Source: Oscillospiraceae bacterium (GTDB lineage Bacteria > Bacillota > Clostridia > Oscillospirales > Oscillospiraceae). Taken from it: a DNA stretch of 64,000 nt. Below, one piece after another: positions 49,516-58,862 of this stretch (the first letter of the stretch is position 1; each line of letters begins with the position of its first letter). Below the pieces are notes generated by a model, which had not been told where the DNA came from, made no database searches, and saw nothing but the letters and a program-made list of their open reading frames with translations. The position numbers and the translations under genes are program-made. The DNA lies in NCBI GenBank assembly GCA_017436955.1, contig JAFSCD010000006.1, positions 49,895 through 113,894 on the forward strand, given 5' to 3'.

Positions 49516-49690
49516 ATCGTAGGGCGGGGGCTTGCTCCCGCCGCTACCGTTGGAGAAAATACTTTTTCCATTCAGATGAAAGCGCATATGAATATATCCA
49601 GATATAAACAGCTAACCGCAGCACCGTTTTTGGTGCTGCGGTTGCATTATTTGTGTCTGGCAGCGGGAGCAAGCCCCCGCCCTACAATCA
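49516..49690. repeat. Inverted-repeat-bounded intergenic element
   Basis: GTAGGGCGGGGGCTTGCTCC at the left end recurs inverted at the right end (GGAGCAAGCCCCCGCCCTAC), enclosing about 120 A+T-rich bases with a strong internal hairpin (49614-49643). It has no coding capacity. The layout resembles a MITE or a pair of palindromic repeats between convergent genes, and may act as a terminator. Confidence 0.6.
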
Positions 49691-49696
49691 TTTGAT

Positions 49697-51289
49697 TTAT
49701 CCTTCTTCCACCACGATCTCTTTCAATACCAGGCCGGGGTTGCGGCGGCAGGTAAAGTCGATGGCCCAGTAGCTGCTGAACACCAGCAGGCTGCGACCGC
49801 GGTAATCCTCCAGCAGCTCTGCGTCCGAGCCAAGATTCAGGTCGGAAACATCGCCGGTGTAGCTCTCGATGAGCCGGATCTCCTCGTAGGGCAAGCCCTC
49901 CATCCGCAGATCCACGCCGTACTCATTCTTCATGCGGTACTGGAACACGTCGAACTGCAGTGTACCCACAACGCCCACAACGACCTCCTCCATACCGGAA
50001 TTCGGCACCTTGAAGATCTGGATGGCACCCTCCTGGGCGATCTGCTCCGTTCCCTTCACGAACTGCTTGCGCTTCATGGAATCCTTGGCGCTGACCCGGC
50101 TGAAATGCTCGGGTGCAAAGGTGGGGATGCCGGAATAGGAGAACTTCTTACCCGGCACGGTGATGGTGTCTCCGATGGAGAAAATACCCGGGTCAAACAC
50201 GCCGATGACGTCGCCGGCGTAGGCCTCGTCCACGATCTCGCGCTCCGCAGCCATCAGCTGCTGGGGCTGGGAAAGCCGCATCTTGCGACCGCCCTGGACG
50301 TGGTAATACTCGGTATCACGCTGAAATTTACCGGAGCAGATCCGCATAAACGCCAGACGGTCACGGTGGGCTTTGTTCATATTTGCCTGGATCTTGAACA
50401 CAAATGCGGAAAAATCCGGGCTGAACGTGTCGATCTCGCCGCAATCGGCGGTGCGGCTCAAAGGCGGCGGTGTCAGCTTCAGGAACGCCTCCAGGAAGGG
50501 CTCGATGCCGAAATTGGTCAGCGCAGAGCCGAAGAAAACGGGAGAAAGCTCGCCCTTGCGGACGGCCTCCATATCCATTTCCCGACCGGCGGACAGCAGC
50601 TCCACATCGTCGATCAGCTGCCGGTGCTTGGTCTCGCTGTCCAAAAGCTGCGCCACCTGGGGATCATACAGATCCACAGACAGCTTGTCGGCACGGCTCT
50701 TGCCGGAAACGCCGGAGAAGAAGATCAGTTCTGCCTTCTCCCGGTCGTAAACGCCCTGGAAATCCTTGCCGGAGCCGATGGGCCAGTTCATAGCATAGGT
50801 CTCGATGCCCAGCTCCCGCTCCACCTCGTCCAAAAGGTCGAAGGGATCCTTGGTCTCACGGTCCATTTTGTTGATGAAAGTAAAGATGGGGATGTGGCGC
50901 ATCGCGCAGACCTTAAACAGCTTCCGGGTCTGGGGCTCGACGCCCTTGGCACCGTCGATGACCATCACCGCGGAGTCCGCTGCCATCAACGTACGGTAGG
51001 TATCCTCGGAGAAGTCCTGGTGACCGGGGGTGTCCAGAATATTGATGCAGAAGCCGCCGTACTGGAACTGCATAACAGACGAGGTAACGGAAATACCGCG
51101 CTGCTTTTCGATCTCCATCCAGTCGGAGGTGGCTGCACGGGCATTTTTCTTGCCCTTAACAACGCCTGCCTGGGCGATGGCGCCGCCGTAGAGCAGGAAT
51201 TTTTCAGTTAATGTGGTTTTACCGGCGTCGGGGTGGGAAATGATCGCAAAGGTTCTGCGCCGGCTGATTTCTTCAATTAAGGTTGACAT
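49697..51289 (-). CDS. prfC: Peptide chain release factor 3
   Basis: A 530-residue translational GTPase that recycles RF1/RF2 after termination. G1 is SHPDAGKTTLTEKFL near 18-32, G3 DTPGHQDFSEDTY near 85, G4 NKMDRET near 142 and the switch I sequence with ATSDWMEIEKQRGISVTSS (in parts) near 48-68. Domains II and III are complete. A single-gene unit with a promoter TTGTAA-17-TAAACT about 130 bases upstream. Confidence 0.95.
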   Translation of the reverse strand: MSTLIEEISRRRTFAIISHPDAGKTTLTEKFLLYGGAIAQAGVVKGKKNARAATSDWMEIEKQRGISVTSSVMQFQYGGFCINILDTPGHQDFSEDTYRTLMAADSAVMVIDGAKGVEPQTRKLFKVCAMRHIPIFTFINKMDRETKDPFDLLDEVERELGIETYAMNWPIGSGKDFQGVYDREKAELIFFSGVSGKSRADKLSVDLYDPQVAQLLDSETKHRQLIDDVELLSAGREMDMEAVRKGELSPVFFGSALTNFGIEPFLEAFLKLTPPPLSRTADCGEIDTFSPDFSAFVFKIQANMNKAHRDRLAFMRICSGKFQRDTEYYHVQGGRKMRLSQPQQLMAAEREIVDEAYAGDVIGVFDPGIFSIGDTITVPGKKFSYSGIPTFAPEHFSRVSAKDSMKRKQFVKGTEQIAQEGAIQIFKVPNSGMEEVVVGVVGTLQFDVFQYRMKNEYGVDLRMEGLPYEEIRLIESYTGDVSDLNLGSDAELLEDYRGRSLLVFSSYWAIDFTCRRNPGLVLKEIVVEEG

Positions 51290-51735
51290 AATATTCCTCC
51301 AAGTAGGTTCGTAGAATTTTGAAAACGGACGATCCTACCCTGCTATGGAATTTTGCAACCGCGCAAAGCTTGCTTCATAATTTCTCTCCTTAAACGCACA
51401 GTTTTACGAATCCAATTCAGTTTACCACATTTTAGGCAGTTTTACAAGTAGGAAATCTTATACCCTCTCCCGGGGAGTAGCAAAGCGATTTGGATAAACG
51501 ATTGCCGGTGGCAATCGCACCTTAAGCAAAAGACGGGTGTGGAACGGCGTGCACTTAGATGTGGTATAGGTCTTTCAGTCTTGCTTAGTTTAAGATTTCT
51601 GCCCGCATTCCACATCCGGCACGGCTTATGCCGTGCCACCTTCTCCCCGGGAGAAGGCTTGGGACGGGTAACCCGTCCCCTACACTTGCTCTCCAAAAGG
51701 CCTGCTCGTGGGGGTTGATGCCCACATCGACCCAC
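51290..51735. other. Intergenic stretch made of promoter and short palindromes, no gene
   Basis: Besides the prfC leader and promoter, this holds several different short palindromes: GATTGCCGGTGGCAATC near 51502, GGCACGGCTTATGCCGTGCC near 51618, TTCTCCCCGGGAGAA near 51641, GGGACGGGTAACCCGTCCC near 51660 and TGGGGGTTGATGCCCACATC near 51709. No frame has a plausible ribosome-binding site. Confidence 0.6.
51419..51447 (-). promoter_or_regulatory. Promoter of prfC
   Basis: TTGTAA, a 17-base spacer and TAAACT on the minus strand. Confidence 0.65.
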
Positions 51736-51768
51736 AAAAAAGTCCGTCCTTGCGGACGGACTTTTTCT
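51736..51768 (-). terminator. Intrinsic terminator of the PPi-PFK gene
   Basis: A stem AAGTCCGTCC/GGACGGACTT with loop GCAA-type and TTTTTT on the minus strand. Confidence 0.9.
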
Positions 51769-51774
51769 TTTAGG

Positions 51775-53436
51775 TTACTCGCCCTGCTCCAGCAGCAGAG
51801 TGATGGTGGTGCGGTCACAGACCTCGGCAGGTCCAAAGTACTGAATGGCACCGGGGTAAACGTAGCAGGTCTCGTTTGCCCAGGTCTCACGGACGCTTTC
51901 GAAGAACTTAAACGGCTTGCCGTCCAGCTCCACCAGAGCCTTGCGGATAACGGGCTTATCGGCACCGTGACGGCGCTCGATGTTCATCATCTTGGTGATG
52001 GGCATACCGCCGGCGACCCACTCCTCAGCAGGTGCCTTCAGGTTGGAAACCTTGGAAAGATAGCCGGTGTAGCCGTACTGGATCAGCATAAAGGCATTGT
52101 AGCCCAGGCTGTAGCAGTAGTCAGCATCGAAATTGGAGGGGAAAGCGCAGCGGCCTTCGTAGCCCAGGAAGTGATGCAGCGGGCTGAACTTACCCTTGTA
52201 AGTGCCGGCAGCCTTACGGTCAGCCAGATTCTTCTTCACCATCTCGGAGAACAGCTTCTCGGACTCGATGAGGGAAACCTGCACGTTACCGTGGGGATCG
52301 CGCTCCAGGAACAGCTGCTGCTGAATGCTCTGGGGCAGGATGGCAAACACAGCCATGGAAGCCTCGGTCAGACCTGCCTGGATGAATGCATACTTCTCCT
52401 CCCAGGTGGGCAGGGCGTTGAAGGCATCGGCCTTGGCGCCTGCCAGCAGCTCGTTGATCTCGGCGATCAGCACGCTGAATTCGGGAACGAACTCCACGAT
52501 GCCCTCGGGAATGATGGCAACGCCGAAGTTCCAGCCCTTGGCGGCACGACCCGCAACGGAGTCAGCAATATAGTCGGTGATCTGGGCCAGGGACATCTTC
52601 TTGGCAGCAACTTCCTCACCGATCAGGCAGATGTTGGGCTGGGTCTGCAGAGCGGTTTCCAGTGCCACATGGGAAGCGGAGCGACCCATGACCTTAACAA
52701 AGTGCCAGTACTTCTTGGCGGAGTTGGCGTCGCGCTCGATGTTGCCCACGATCTCGGCATAGGTCTTGGTAGCGGTATCGAAGCCGAAGGAGCACTCGAT
52801 ATCCTCGTTCTTCAGGTCGCCGTCGATGGTCTTGGGGCAGCCGATGACCTGGATTCCGGTGTTGTTGGCGGCAAAATACTCTGCCAGCACAGCGGCGTTG
52901 GTGTTGGAGTCATCACCGCCGATAATAACAACGGCGTTGATGCCGTGCTTCTTGCAGACCTCGGCAACAACAGCGAACTGCTCCTGGGTCTCCAGCTTGG
53001 TACGGCCGGAGCCGATGATGTCGAAGCCGCCGGTGTTGCGGTACTGATCGATATACGCGTCATCAAAGATCACGTAATCATCCTCCAGCAGACCGCTGGG
53101 ACCGCCCTTGAAGCCGTACAGAACGTTCTCGGGGTCAGTCGCCTTCAGTGCGTCATACAGACCGCAGATGACGTTGTGACCGCCGGGAGCCTGACCGCCG
53201 GACAGAATAACGCCTACCACCTGCTTCTTGGCAGGAGCGGTGTTGGCGCCCTTCTGGAAGGTGATCTCATTCTTGCCGTAAGTATTGGGAAACAGAGCCT
53301 GGATCTTCTTCTGATCGGCAACGCTGGCAGTGGCAGCGCCGTCACGGACACAGATCTCGGAAATACCGTTGCGCAGCATTCCGGGCAGCTTGGGTTGATA
53401 CTGGTAGCGAGCCAGCTGCAGAGGGGAAATTTTCAT
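51775..53436 (-). CDS. Diphosphate--fructose-6-phosphate 1-phosphotransferase (long type)
   Basis: A 553-residue PPi-dependent phosphofructokinase, converting fructose 6-phosphate and PPi to fructose 1,6-bisphosphate and phosphate reversibly. It shows [18 protein letters not shown] near 72-90, the GGDDSNTNA motif near 175 (Asp-Asp in place of the ATP-type GGDGS), [11 protein letters not shown] near 203 and [14 protein letters not shown] near 250. The length fits the plant/clostridial long form. It saves ATP in glycolysis and is common in anaerobes. The FBP aldolase gene is divergent from it. Confidence 0.95.
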   Translation of the reverse strand: MKISPLQLARYQYQPKLPGMLRNGISEICVRDGAATASVADQKKIQALFPNTYGKNEITFQKGANTAPAKKQVVGVILSGGQAPGGHNVICGLYDALKATDPENVLYGFKGGPSGLLEDDYVIFDDAYIDQYRNTGGFDIIGSGRTKLETQEQFAVVAEVCKKHGINAVVIIGGDDSNTNAAVLAEYFAANNTGIQVIGCPKTIDGDLKNEDIECSFGFDTATKTYAEIVGNIERDANSAKKYWHFVKVMGRSASHVALETALQTQPNICLIGEEVAAKKMSLAQITDYIADSVAGRAAKGWNFGVAIIPEGIVEFVPEFSVLIAEINELLAGAKADAFNALPTWEEKYAFIQAGLTEASMAVFAILPQSIQQQLFLERDPHGNVQVSLIESEKLFSEMVKKNLADRKAAGTYKGKFSPLHHFLGYEGRCAFPSNFDADYCYSLGYNAFMLIQYGYTGYLSKVSNLKAPAEEWVAGGMPITKMMNIERRHGADKPVIRKALVELDGKPFKFFESVRETWANETCYVYPGAIQYFGPAEVCDRTTITLLLEQGE

Positions 53437-53479
53437 AAAATTAGCACTCCTTATGGTTTGTTTTCATTACTTCCCGTAG

Positions 53480-53508
53480 ATTATACTCTATTTTGGCAGA
53501 AAGGTAAA
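53480..53508 (-). promoter_or_regulatory. Promoter of the PPi-PFK gene
   Basis: TTTACC, a 17-base spacer and TATAAT on the minus strand, about 45 bases before the start. Confidence 0.65.
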
Positions 53509-53559
53509 TAGCTATTTTCACCAAATTTGCAAATATGCCGCTGTTTTCGAAGTTTTCTA

Positions 53560-53587
53560 TTGAAATCCCAAATAATTATGCTATAAT
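53560..53587 (+). promoter_or_regulatory. Promoter of the FBP aldolase gene
   Basis: TTGAAA, a 16-base spacer and TATAAT, 51 bases before the start codon, divergent from the PPi-PFK promoter. Confidence 0.75.
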
Positions 53588-53638
53588 ATATCCGGTAAAA
53601 AATGTGAACCAACCACATATAAGAAAGGATGTACTATA

Positions 53639-54607
53639 ATGGCTCTTGTTACTACTACCGAGATGTTCAAGAAGGCTTATGACGGCGGCTACGCCATCGG
53701 CGCTTTCAACGTCAACAACATGGAGATCGTTCAGGCGATCACCGAAGCATGTAAGGAAGAGAAGTCCCCTGTTATCCTGCAGGTTTCCAAGGGCGCTCGT
53801 GCTTACGCAAACCACACTTATCTGGTAAAGCTGGTCGAGGCTGCTGTTATCGAATGCCCCGAGATCCCCGTTGCTCTGCACCTGGATCACGGTGACAGCT
53901 TCGAGACCTGCAAGTCCTGCATCGACGGCGGCTTCACCTCCGTTATGATCGACGCTTCCTCCAAGCCCTTCGAGGAGAACATCGAGATCACCCGCCGCGT
54001 TGTTGAGTACGCACACGACCACGGCGTTGTTGTCGAGGCTGAGCTGGGCTCTCTGGCCGGCATCGAGGATGAGGTCAACGTTTCTGCCGAGGCCGCTTCC
54101 TACACCCGTCCCGAAGAGGTTGAAGAGTTCGTCACCCGCACCGGCTGTGACTCTCTGGCAATCGCTATCGGCACCAGCCACGGTGCTTACAAGTTCACCC
54201 CCGAGCAGTGCACTCTGAACGAGGACGGCATTCTGGTGCCCCCCGCACTGCGCTTCGACGTTCTGGAAGAAGTCACCAAGCGTCTGCCCGGCTTCCCCAT
54301 CGTTCTGCACGGTTCTTCCTCCGTTCCCCAGGACTATGTCGCTATGGTCAACGCCAACGGCGGCAAGATGCCCAACGCCATCGGTGTTCCCGAGGAGCAG
54401 CTGCGTAAGGCTGCCGGTCTGAGCGTCTGCAAGATCAACATCGACTCCGACCTGCGTCTGGCTATGACCGGTACCATCCGTAAGTTCTTCAACGAGCAGC
54501 CCAGCAAGTTTGACCCCCGTGAGTACCTGAAGCCCGCTCGTGCCAACATCAAGGAGCTGGTTCGCCACAAGCTGATCCACGTTCTGGGTTGCGCCGGCAA
54601 GGCCTAA
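53639..54607 (+). CDS. fba: Class II fructose-1,6-bisphosphate aldolase
   Basis: A 322-residue zinc aldolase splitting fructose 1,6-bisphosphate to dihydroxyacetone phosphate and glyceraldehyde 3-phosphate. Zinc and catalytic residues lie in VALHLDHGDSFE near 78-90, EAELGSLAGIEDE near 132-145, IGTSHGAYKF near 178-187, LHGSSSVPQ near 222-230 and INIDSDLR near 270-280. Codon use is strongly biased, as in a highly expressed gene. It is followed by a strong terminator and faces the PPi-PFK gene that makes its substrate. Confidence 0.96.
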   Translation: MALVTTTEMFKKAYDGGYAIGAFNVNNMEIVQAITEACKEEKSPVILQVSKGARAYANHTYLVKLVEAAVIECPEIPVALHLDHGDSFETCKSCIDGGFTSVMIDASSKPFEENIEITRRVVEYAHDHGVVVEAELGSLAGIEDEVNVSAEAASYTRPEEVEEFVTRTGCDSLAIAIGTSHGAYKFTPEQCTLNEDGILVPPALRFDVLEEVTKRLPGFPIVLHGSSSVPQDYVAMVNANGGKMPNAIGVPEEQLRKAAGLSVCKINIDSDLRLAMTGTIRKFFNEQPSKFDPREYLKPARANIKELVRHKLIHVLGCAGKA

Positions 54608-54615
54608 TTTTCAAA

Positions 54616-54660
54616 CAATAAAGAATCTCCTGGACTTTTCGTTCAGGAGATTCTTTATTG
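54616..54660 (+). terminator. Intrinsic terminator after fba
   Basis: A very long stem AATAAAGAATCTCCTG/CAGGAGATTCTTTATT around GACTTTTCGTT. Confidence 0.92.
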
Positions 54661-54665
54661 TGAAT

Positions 54666-54720
54666 GTAGGGGCGGATGCCCACATCCGCCCGCGGGACGA
54701 TGTAGGCATCGTCCCCTACA
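54666..54720. repeat. Dispersed palindromic repeat, copy 2, with a second palindrome
   Basis: Bases 54666-54691 are identical to 37149-37174. A different palindrome (GGGACGATG/CATCGTCCC) follows directly at 54694-54715, ending CCCTACA, so the block is bounded by inverted TGTAGGGG/CCCCTACA ends. Confidence 0.8.
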
Positions 54721-54753
54721 GGCACAGACTTAGCTTTTCCGCAAATTTATTGC

Positions 54754-54784
54754 AAAAACCCGCCTTCAAAAGAAGGCGGGTTTC
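54754..54784 (-). terminator. Intrinsic terminator of the malQ-glgP operon
   Basis: A stem AAACCCGCCTT/AAGGCGGGTTT with a short loop, followed by TTGC on the minus strand. Confidence 0.85.
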
Positions 54785-54787
54785 TTA

Positions 54788-57121
54788 TTAGTACTGTGTG
54801 GGCTGGATGTGCCAGATCTCCTCCGCGTACTGGCGGATGGTGCGGTCGGACGAGAACTTCGCGCCGCTGGCAATATTCATCAGGCACTTGCGACCGAATG
54901 CCAGCCGGTCGGCATAGTCCCGGTTCACCTGCAGCTTTGCTTCGATATAGGAAGCATAGTCCAGCAAAATAAAGTAATGGTCAGCCTTGTGCCAGTGAGC
55001 GCCGTCCAGCAGAGCGTGGTACAGCTCTCTCTGGTCATCATCGGTAGGCACGGTGCCGTCCACCAGGGTGTCCAGCGCACGGCGCAGATGATGATCCTGC
55101 TCGTAGATGCCACGGCTGTAGTAGCTGTCCTTGGCGGCATTGATCTGCTCCACGGTATGACCGAAGATATACTCGTTTTCCATGCCTGCTTCCTGGGCGA
55201 TCTCCACGTTGGCGCCGTCCAGAGTACCCAGCGTTACCGCGCCGTTGAGCATCAGCTTCATATTGCCGGTGCCGGAGGCCTCCGTGCCGGCAGGAGAGAT
55301 CTGCTCGGAAATATCGGCAGCAGGAATAATATGCTCTGCATAAGAGCAGTTATAGTTCTGGACGAATACCACCTTCAGCTTATCCGCCACCGCAGGATCG
55401 TTGTTGATCAGCTTTGCCACGCGGTTGATATAGCGGATGATGGCCTTTGCACGGGCATAGCCGGGAGCGGACTTGGCGCCGAAGATAAAGGCGGTGGGAT
55501 GGAAGTCCGGCAGCTCGCCGTTCTTCAGGCGGAAATAGATATCCACAACGCTGATGATGTTCATCAGCTGGCGCTTGTACTCGTGCAGACGCTTGACCTG
55601 AACGTCAAAGATGAAGCTGGGATCCAGCTGCACACCTTCGTTTTTGGCGATGACCTTACACAGCTGCTCCTTCTTCTGGAACTTGATGGTGTTGAACTGG
55701 CGCACCATATCGTCATCGATCATGGTCTTGAGCTTGCTCAGGCGATCCAGATCCTTCAGGAAATCCGCACCGATGCGGTACTTGATCATCTGGGTCAGCT
55801 CCGGGTTACACAGACCCATCCAGCGGCGGGGTGTAACGCCATTGGTCTTGTTCTGGAAGCGCTCGGGGAATGCCTCGTACCACTGACGGAATACATCGTC
55901 CTTCAAGATCTGGCTGTGGATCTCCGCAACGCCGTTGACGTAGGTGCCCACATAGACGGACAGATTTGCCATGTGCGCCGTATTATCCCGGACAATGAAC
56001 AGCTCCGGATGCTCACTGCGCAGCTTTTCATCAATGCGCAGAATAATGTCCACGATCTCAGGCACCACGCTGCGCAGCAGATCCAGATTCCACTTCTCCA
56101 GCGCCTCGCCCATAACGGTGTGGTTGGTGTAGGAGAAGGTCTTTTGTGCGATCTGGAAGCTCTGCTCGAAATCCATACCCTCTGCCATCAGCAGACGGAT
56201 CAGCTCGGGGATAGACATCGCCGGGTGGGTATCGTTCAGCTGAACAGCATAGTAATCCGCAAAATGGGTCAGATCGTTGCCGTGAACAGACTTATACACA
56301 CGCATCATATCCTGCAGCGATGCAGAGGACAGCACATACTGCTGCTTGATGCGCAGGCGCTTGCCTTCCCAGGTGGAGTCATTGGGATACAGAACACGGG
56401 TGATATCCTCCGCTTTGTTTTTCTGTGCCAATGCACGCAGGTAGTCCTGATCATTAAAGGCGTTAAAGTCCAGCTCTTCCTCGGCTTCGCACTGCCACAG
56501 GCGCAGCGTATTGATGTTGTCCGTGCCGTAGCCGATGACGGGCACGTCATAAGGTACCGCCAGGACGGTGTGGTCGGGGAATTTCACCTTAACGGTGTGG
56601 TTATAGCGGCGGTAAGACCAGGGATCGCCGAATTTCGTCCAATCGTCAGCGGTCTCCAGCTGGCTGCCGTTTTCGTCAAACTTCTGCTTAAACAGACCGA
56701 AGCGATACCGCAGACCGTAGCCGGACAGCGGAATATTGCAGCTGGCAGCAGAGTCCAGGAAGCAGGCCGCCAGACGGCCCAGACCGCCGTTACCCAGCGC
56801 GGCATCCTCGATATCCTCCAGAACAGCCAGGTCTACGCCCTTCTCGGCGAACACCTGCTTCATCTCATCCAGCACGCCCAGATTGTACAGATTGGAATAC
56901 ACCAATCTGCCGATCAGATACTCGGCAGAGATGTAGTAAGCCTTACGGCTGTGCTGACGGGTGTGCTTTGCACGGTTCCACTTGTCGGAGATCGCCATCA
57001 TTACCGCGTGGCTCAATGCCTCGTGCAGCTGCTGGGGCGTTGCCTCCTGCAGAGAAATATCGTAAGTGTACTTCAGCTGTGCTTCCGTCCACTGCAAAAC
57101 ATTCAAGCAATTGATACTCAT
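54788..57121 (-). CDS. glgP: Glycogen/starch/alpha-glucan phosphorylase
   Basis: A 777-residue PLP enzyme of GT35 that releases glucose 1-phosphate from alpha-1,4-glucans. It shows YYISAEYLIGRL near 44-56, GNGGLGRLAACFLDS near 110-125, the NTHPA-type NDTHPAMSIPEL near 310 and the PLP-lysine segment EASGTGNMKLMLNGA near 620-635. It follows malQ after 38 bases; together they degrade glycogen or imported maltodextrins. Confidence 0.96.
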   Translation of the reverse strand: MSINCLNVLQWTEAQLKYTYDISLQEATPQQLHEALSHAVMMAISDKWNRAKHTRQHSRKAYYISAEYLIGRLVYSNLYNLGVLDEMKQVFAEKGVDLAVLEDIEDAALGNGGLGRLAACFLDSAASCNIPLSGYGLRYRFGLFKQKFDENGSQLETADDWTKFGDPWSYRRYNHTVKVKFPDHTVLAVPYDVPVIGYGTDNINTLRLWQCEAEEELDFNAFNDQDYLRALAQKNKAEDITRVLYPNDSTWEGKRLRIKQQYVLSSASLQDMMRVYKSVHGNDLTHFADYYAVQLNDTHPAMSIPELIRLLMAEGMDFEQSFQIAQKTFSYTNHTVMGEALEKWNLDLLRSVVPEIVDIILRIDEKLRSEHPELFIVRDNTAHMANLSVYVGTYVNGVAEIHSQILKDDVFRQWYEAFPERFQNKTNGVTPRRWMGLCNPELTQMIKYRIGADFLKDLDRLSKLKTMIDDDMVRQFNTIKFQKKEQLCKVIAKNEGVQLDPSFIFDVQVKRLHEYKRQLMNIISVVDIYFRLKNGELPDFHPTAFIFGAKSAPGYARAKAIIRYINRVAKLINNDPAVADKLKVVFVQNYNCSYAEHIIPAADISEQISPAGTEASGTGNMKLMLNGAVTLGTLDGANVEIAQEAGMENEYIFGHTVEQINAAKDSYYSRGIYEQDHHLRRALDTLVDGTVPTDDDQRELYHALLDGAHWHKADHYFILLDYASYIEAKLQVNRDYADRLAFGRKCLMNIASGAKFSSDRTIRQYAEEIWHIQPTQY

Positions 57122-57159
57122 TTTTATTCTCCATTCTCACTGCGAGATATTATACAAAA

Positions 57160-58644
57160 TCATTTCCCATTTTCCGCGCGGCCATACAGCCTCGTAACTG
57201 CCGCCAGCCTTTTTGCCAATTCAGGCGCCATGCAGCTTGCATCCGCACGCCAGGTCCAGTTGGCATCGGTCTGCGTGCCGGGGAAATTCATACGGGCTTC
57301 GCCACCCAGATCCAGCAGATCCTGCATCGGGGTAATGCACAGCTGGGATACGCTGGCCATTGCTGTGCGGATCATACCCCACACAAAGCCCTCGTCCTCG
57401 GTCAGGTGCATATATTCCTTCGCGTACGCCACCGCGTCGGCAGAGGCGGTCTCAAACCACTGACGGGTGGTCATATTGTCATGGGTGCCGGTATAGCACA
57501 CGGAGTTCACCGGATAGGTATGGGGCAGATACTCCGAAGGCTCCCGGGAATCAAAGGCAAAGCCCAGGATCTTCATACCGGGGAAGCCGGAGGCATCCCG
57601 CAGGTCAAAGACCTCCTGGGTCAGGAAGCCCAGATCCTCCGCGATCATATCCAGTGTCGGCAAACCCTTCTTGATAGCCTCAATAAACTTCATACCCGGG
57701 CCTTTGATCCATTTGCCGCCACGGGCAGTGGCATCGCCGTAGGGCACAGACCAGTACGCCTCCAGACCGCGGAAATGGTCAATACGCACGGTATCGTACA
57801 GCTCCCCTGCTGCCGCCAAACGCCGCAGCCACCAGCTGAAGCCGTCCTCTTCCATCCGATCCCAGCGGTACAGCGGGTTGCCCCAAAGCTGACCGTCCTC
57901 ACTGAAGGCATCCGGCGGACAGCCGGCTACGGCAGTGGGTGACAGCTTCTCATCCAGCTGGAAATATTCGGGGCTGCTCCACACATCCGCCGAATCATAG
58001 GGCACGTAAATAGGCACGTCGCCAATGATCCGCACGTCCTTGCTATGGGCATAGCTGCGCAGTGCGTTCCATTGGGTATAGAACAGATACTGCTGGAAGC
58101 AGTAGAAGCGGATCTCCTCCTTCAGCTCCTGCCGGGCTGCCCAAAGAGCATCGGGCTGACGGAACTTCAGCGCATCCTCCCACTGATACCAGGGCGCACC
58201 CTGAAACTTGCCCTTCAGCGCCATAAACAGCGCAAAATCCGGCAGCCAGCTGCTGTGCTTTCTGCAGAAGGCATCCAGCGCCTGCTGATCCGCAAACCGG
58301 CTGTACGCCAGCTTCAGGATCCGGTTGCGGTTTTGATACAGTGTGCCAAAATCCACCTTATCCTCCCGGCTGCACCAGGAAACGGCGGTAACCTCATCCG
58401 CTTGCAGCAGACCTTCTCCGATCAGCAGCTGCAGGTCGATCAGATAAGGATTGCCGGCATAAGTGGAGCAGGACTGGTAGGGAGAATCGCCGTAACCCGT
58501 AGGGGTCAGCGGAAGGATCTGCCAGCAGCGCTGCTGCGCCTGCTGCAGGAAATCCACAAATGCAAAGGCAGACTTGCCCATCGTTCCCACGCCAAAATCG
58601 CCGGGAAGCGAGGTTATATGCATCAATACGCCACTTTCACGCAT
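57160..58644 (-). CDS. malQ: 4-alpha-glucanotransferase (amylomaltase)
   Basis: A 494-residue GH77 enzyme that disproportionates maltodextrins so phosphorylase can act. It starts RESGVLMHITSLPGDFG. The catalytic nucleophile Asp is in VRIDHFRGLEAYW near 290, the acid Glu in AEDLGFLTQEV near 335 and the third Asp in YTGTHDNMTTRQW near 390. The gene is first in malQ-glgP, behind TTGACA-17-TATTCT. Confidence 0.95.
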   Translation of the reverse strand: MRESGVLMHITSLPGDFGVGTMGKSAFAFVDFLQQAQQRCWQILPLTPTGYGDSPYQSCSTYAGNPYLIDLQLLIGEGLLQADEVTAVSWCSREDKVDFGTLYQNRNRILKLAYSRFADQQALDAFCRKHSSWLPDFALFMALKGKFQGAPWYQWEDALKFRQPDALWAARQELKEEIRFYCFQQYLFYTQWNALRSYAHSKDVRIIGDVPIYVPYDSADVWSSPEYFQLDEKLSPTAVAGCPPDAFSEDGQLWGNPLYRWDRMEEDGFSWWLRRLAAAGELYDTVRIDHFRGLEAYWSVPYGDATARGGKWIKGPGMKFIEAIKKGLPTLDMIAEDLGFLTQEVFDLRDASGFPGMKILGFAFDSREPSEYLPHTYPVNSVCYTGTHDNMTTRQWFETASADAVAYAKEYMHLTEDEGFVWGMIRTAMASVSQLCITPMQDLLDLGGEARMNFPGTQTDANWTWRADASCMAPELAKRLAAVTRLYGRAENGK

Positions 58645-58718
58645 GCGTTATTTCTCCTTTACCAATATATCGCGGTCGCGCCGATTTTGCGCTTACCGGG
58701 GCAAAATTACACCCTTAA

Positions 58719-58747
58719 AGAATAACCTTTTTTCGCCCGTTTGTCAA
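58719..58747 (-). promoter_or_regulatory. Promoter of malQ-glgP
   Basis: TTGACA, a 17-base spacer and TATTCT on the minus strand, about 75 bases upstream of malQ. Confidence 0.8.
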
Positions 58748-58816
58748 GGGAGCAGACCTGCCAATCCGTGGATTTTCGACCCGTTTGACAACATTTGGAC
58801 AATGTACCAAAATGGG

Positions 58817-58852
58817 TAAAAAAACGGACCTGCCGTTTGGCAGGTCCGTATG
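58817..58852 (-). terminator. Intrinsic terminator after the UgpC-type ATPase gene
   Basis: An 11-bp stem ACGGACCTGCC/GGCAGGTCCGT with loop GTTT-type and TTTTTTT on the minus strand. Confidence 0.9.
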
Positions 58853-58862
58853 TAGTATGGAA

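Noticed and set aside
51480-51735. Possible CRISPR-like array of palindromes
   Set aside because: The palindromes differ from each other and are not evenly spaced; there are no repeated units with unique spacers and no cas genes.
54809-57463. 884-codon plus-strand open frame opposite glgP
   Set aside because: The minus-strand frame is an unmistakable glycogen phosphorylase; the antisense frame has no homology and no ribosome-binding site.
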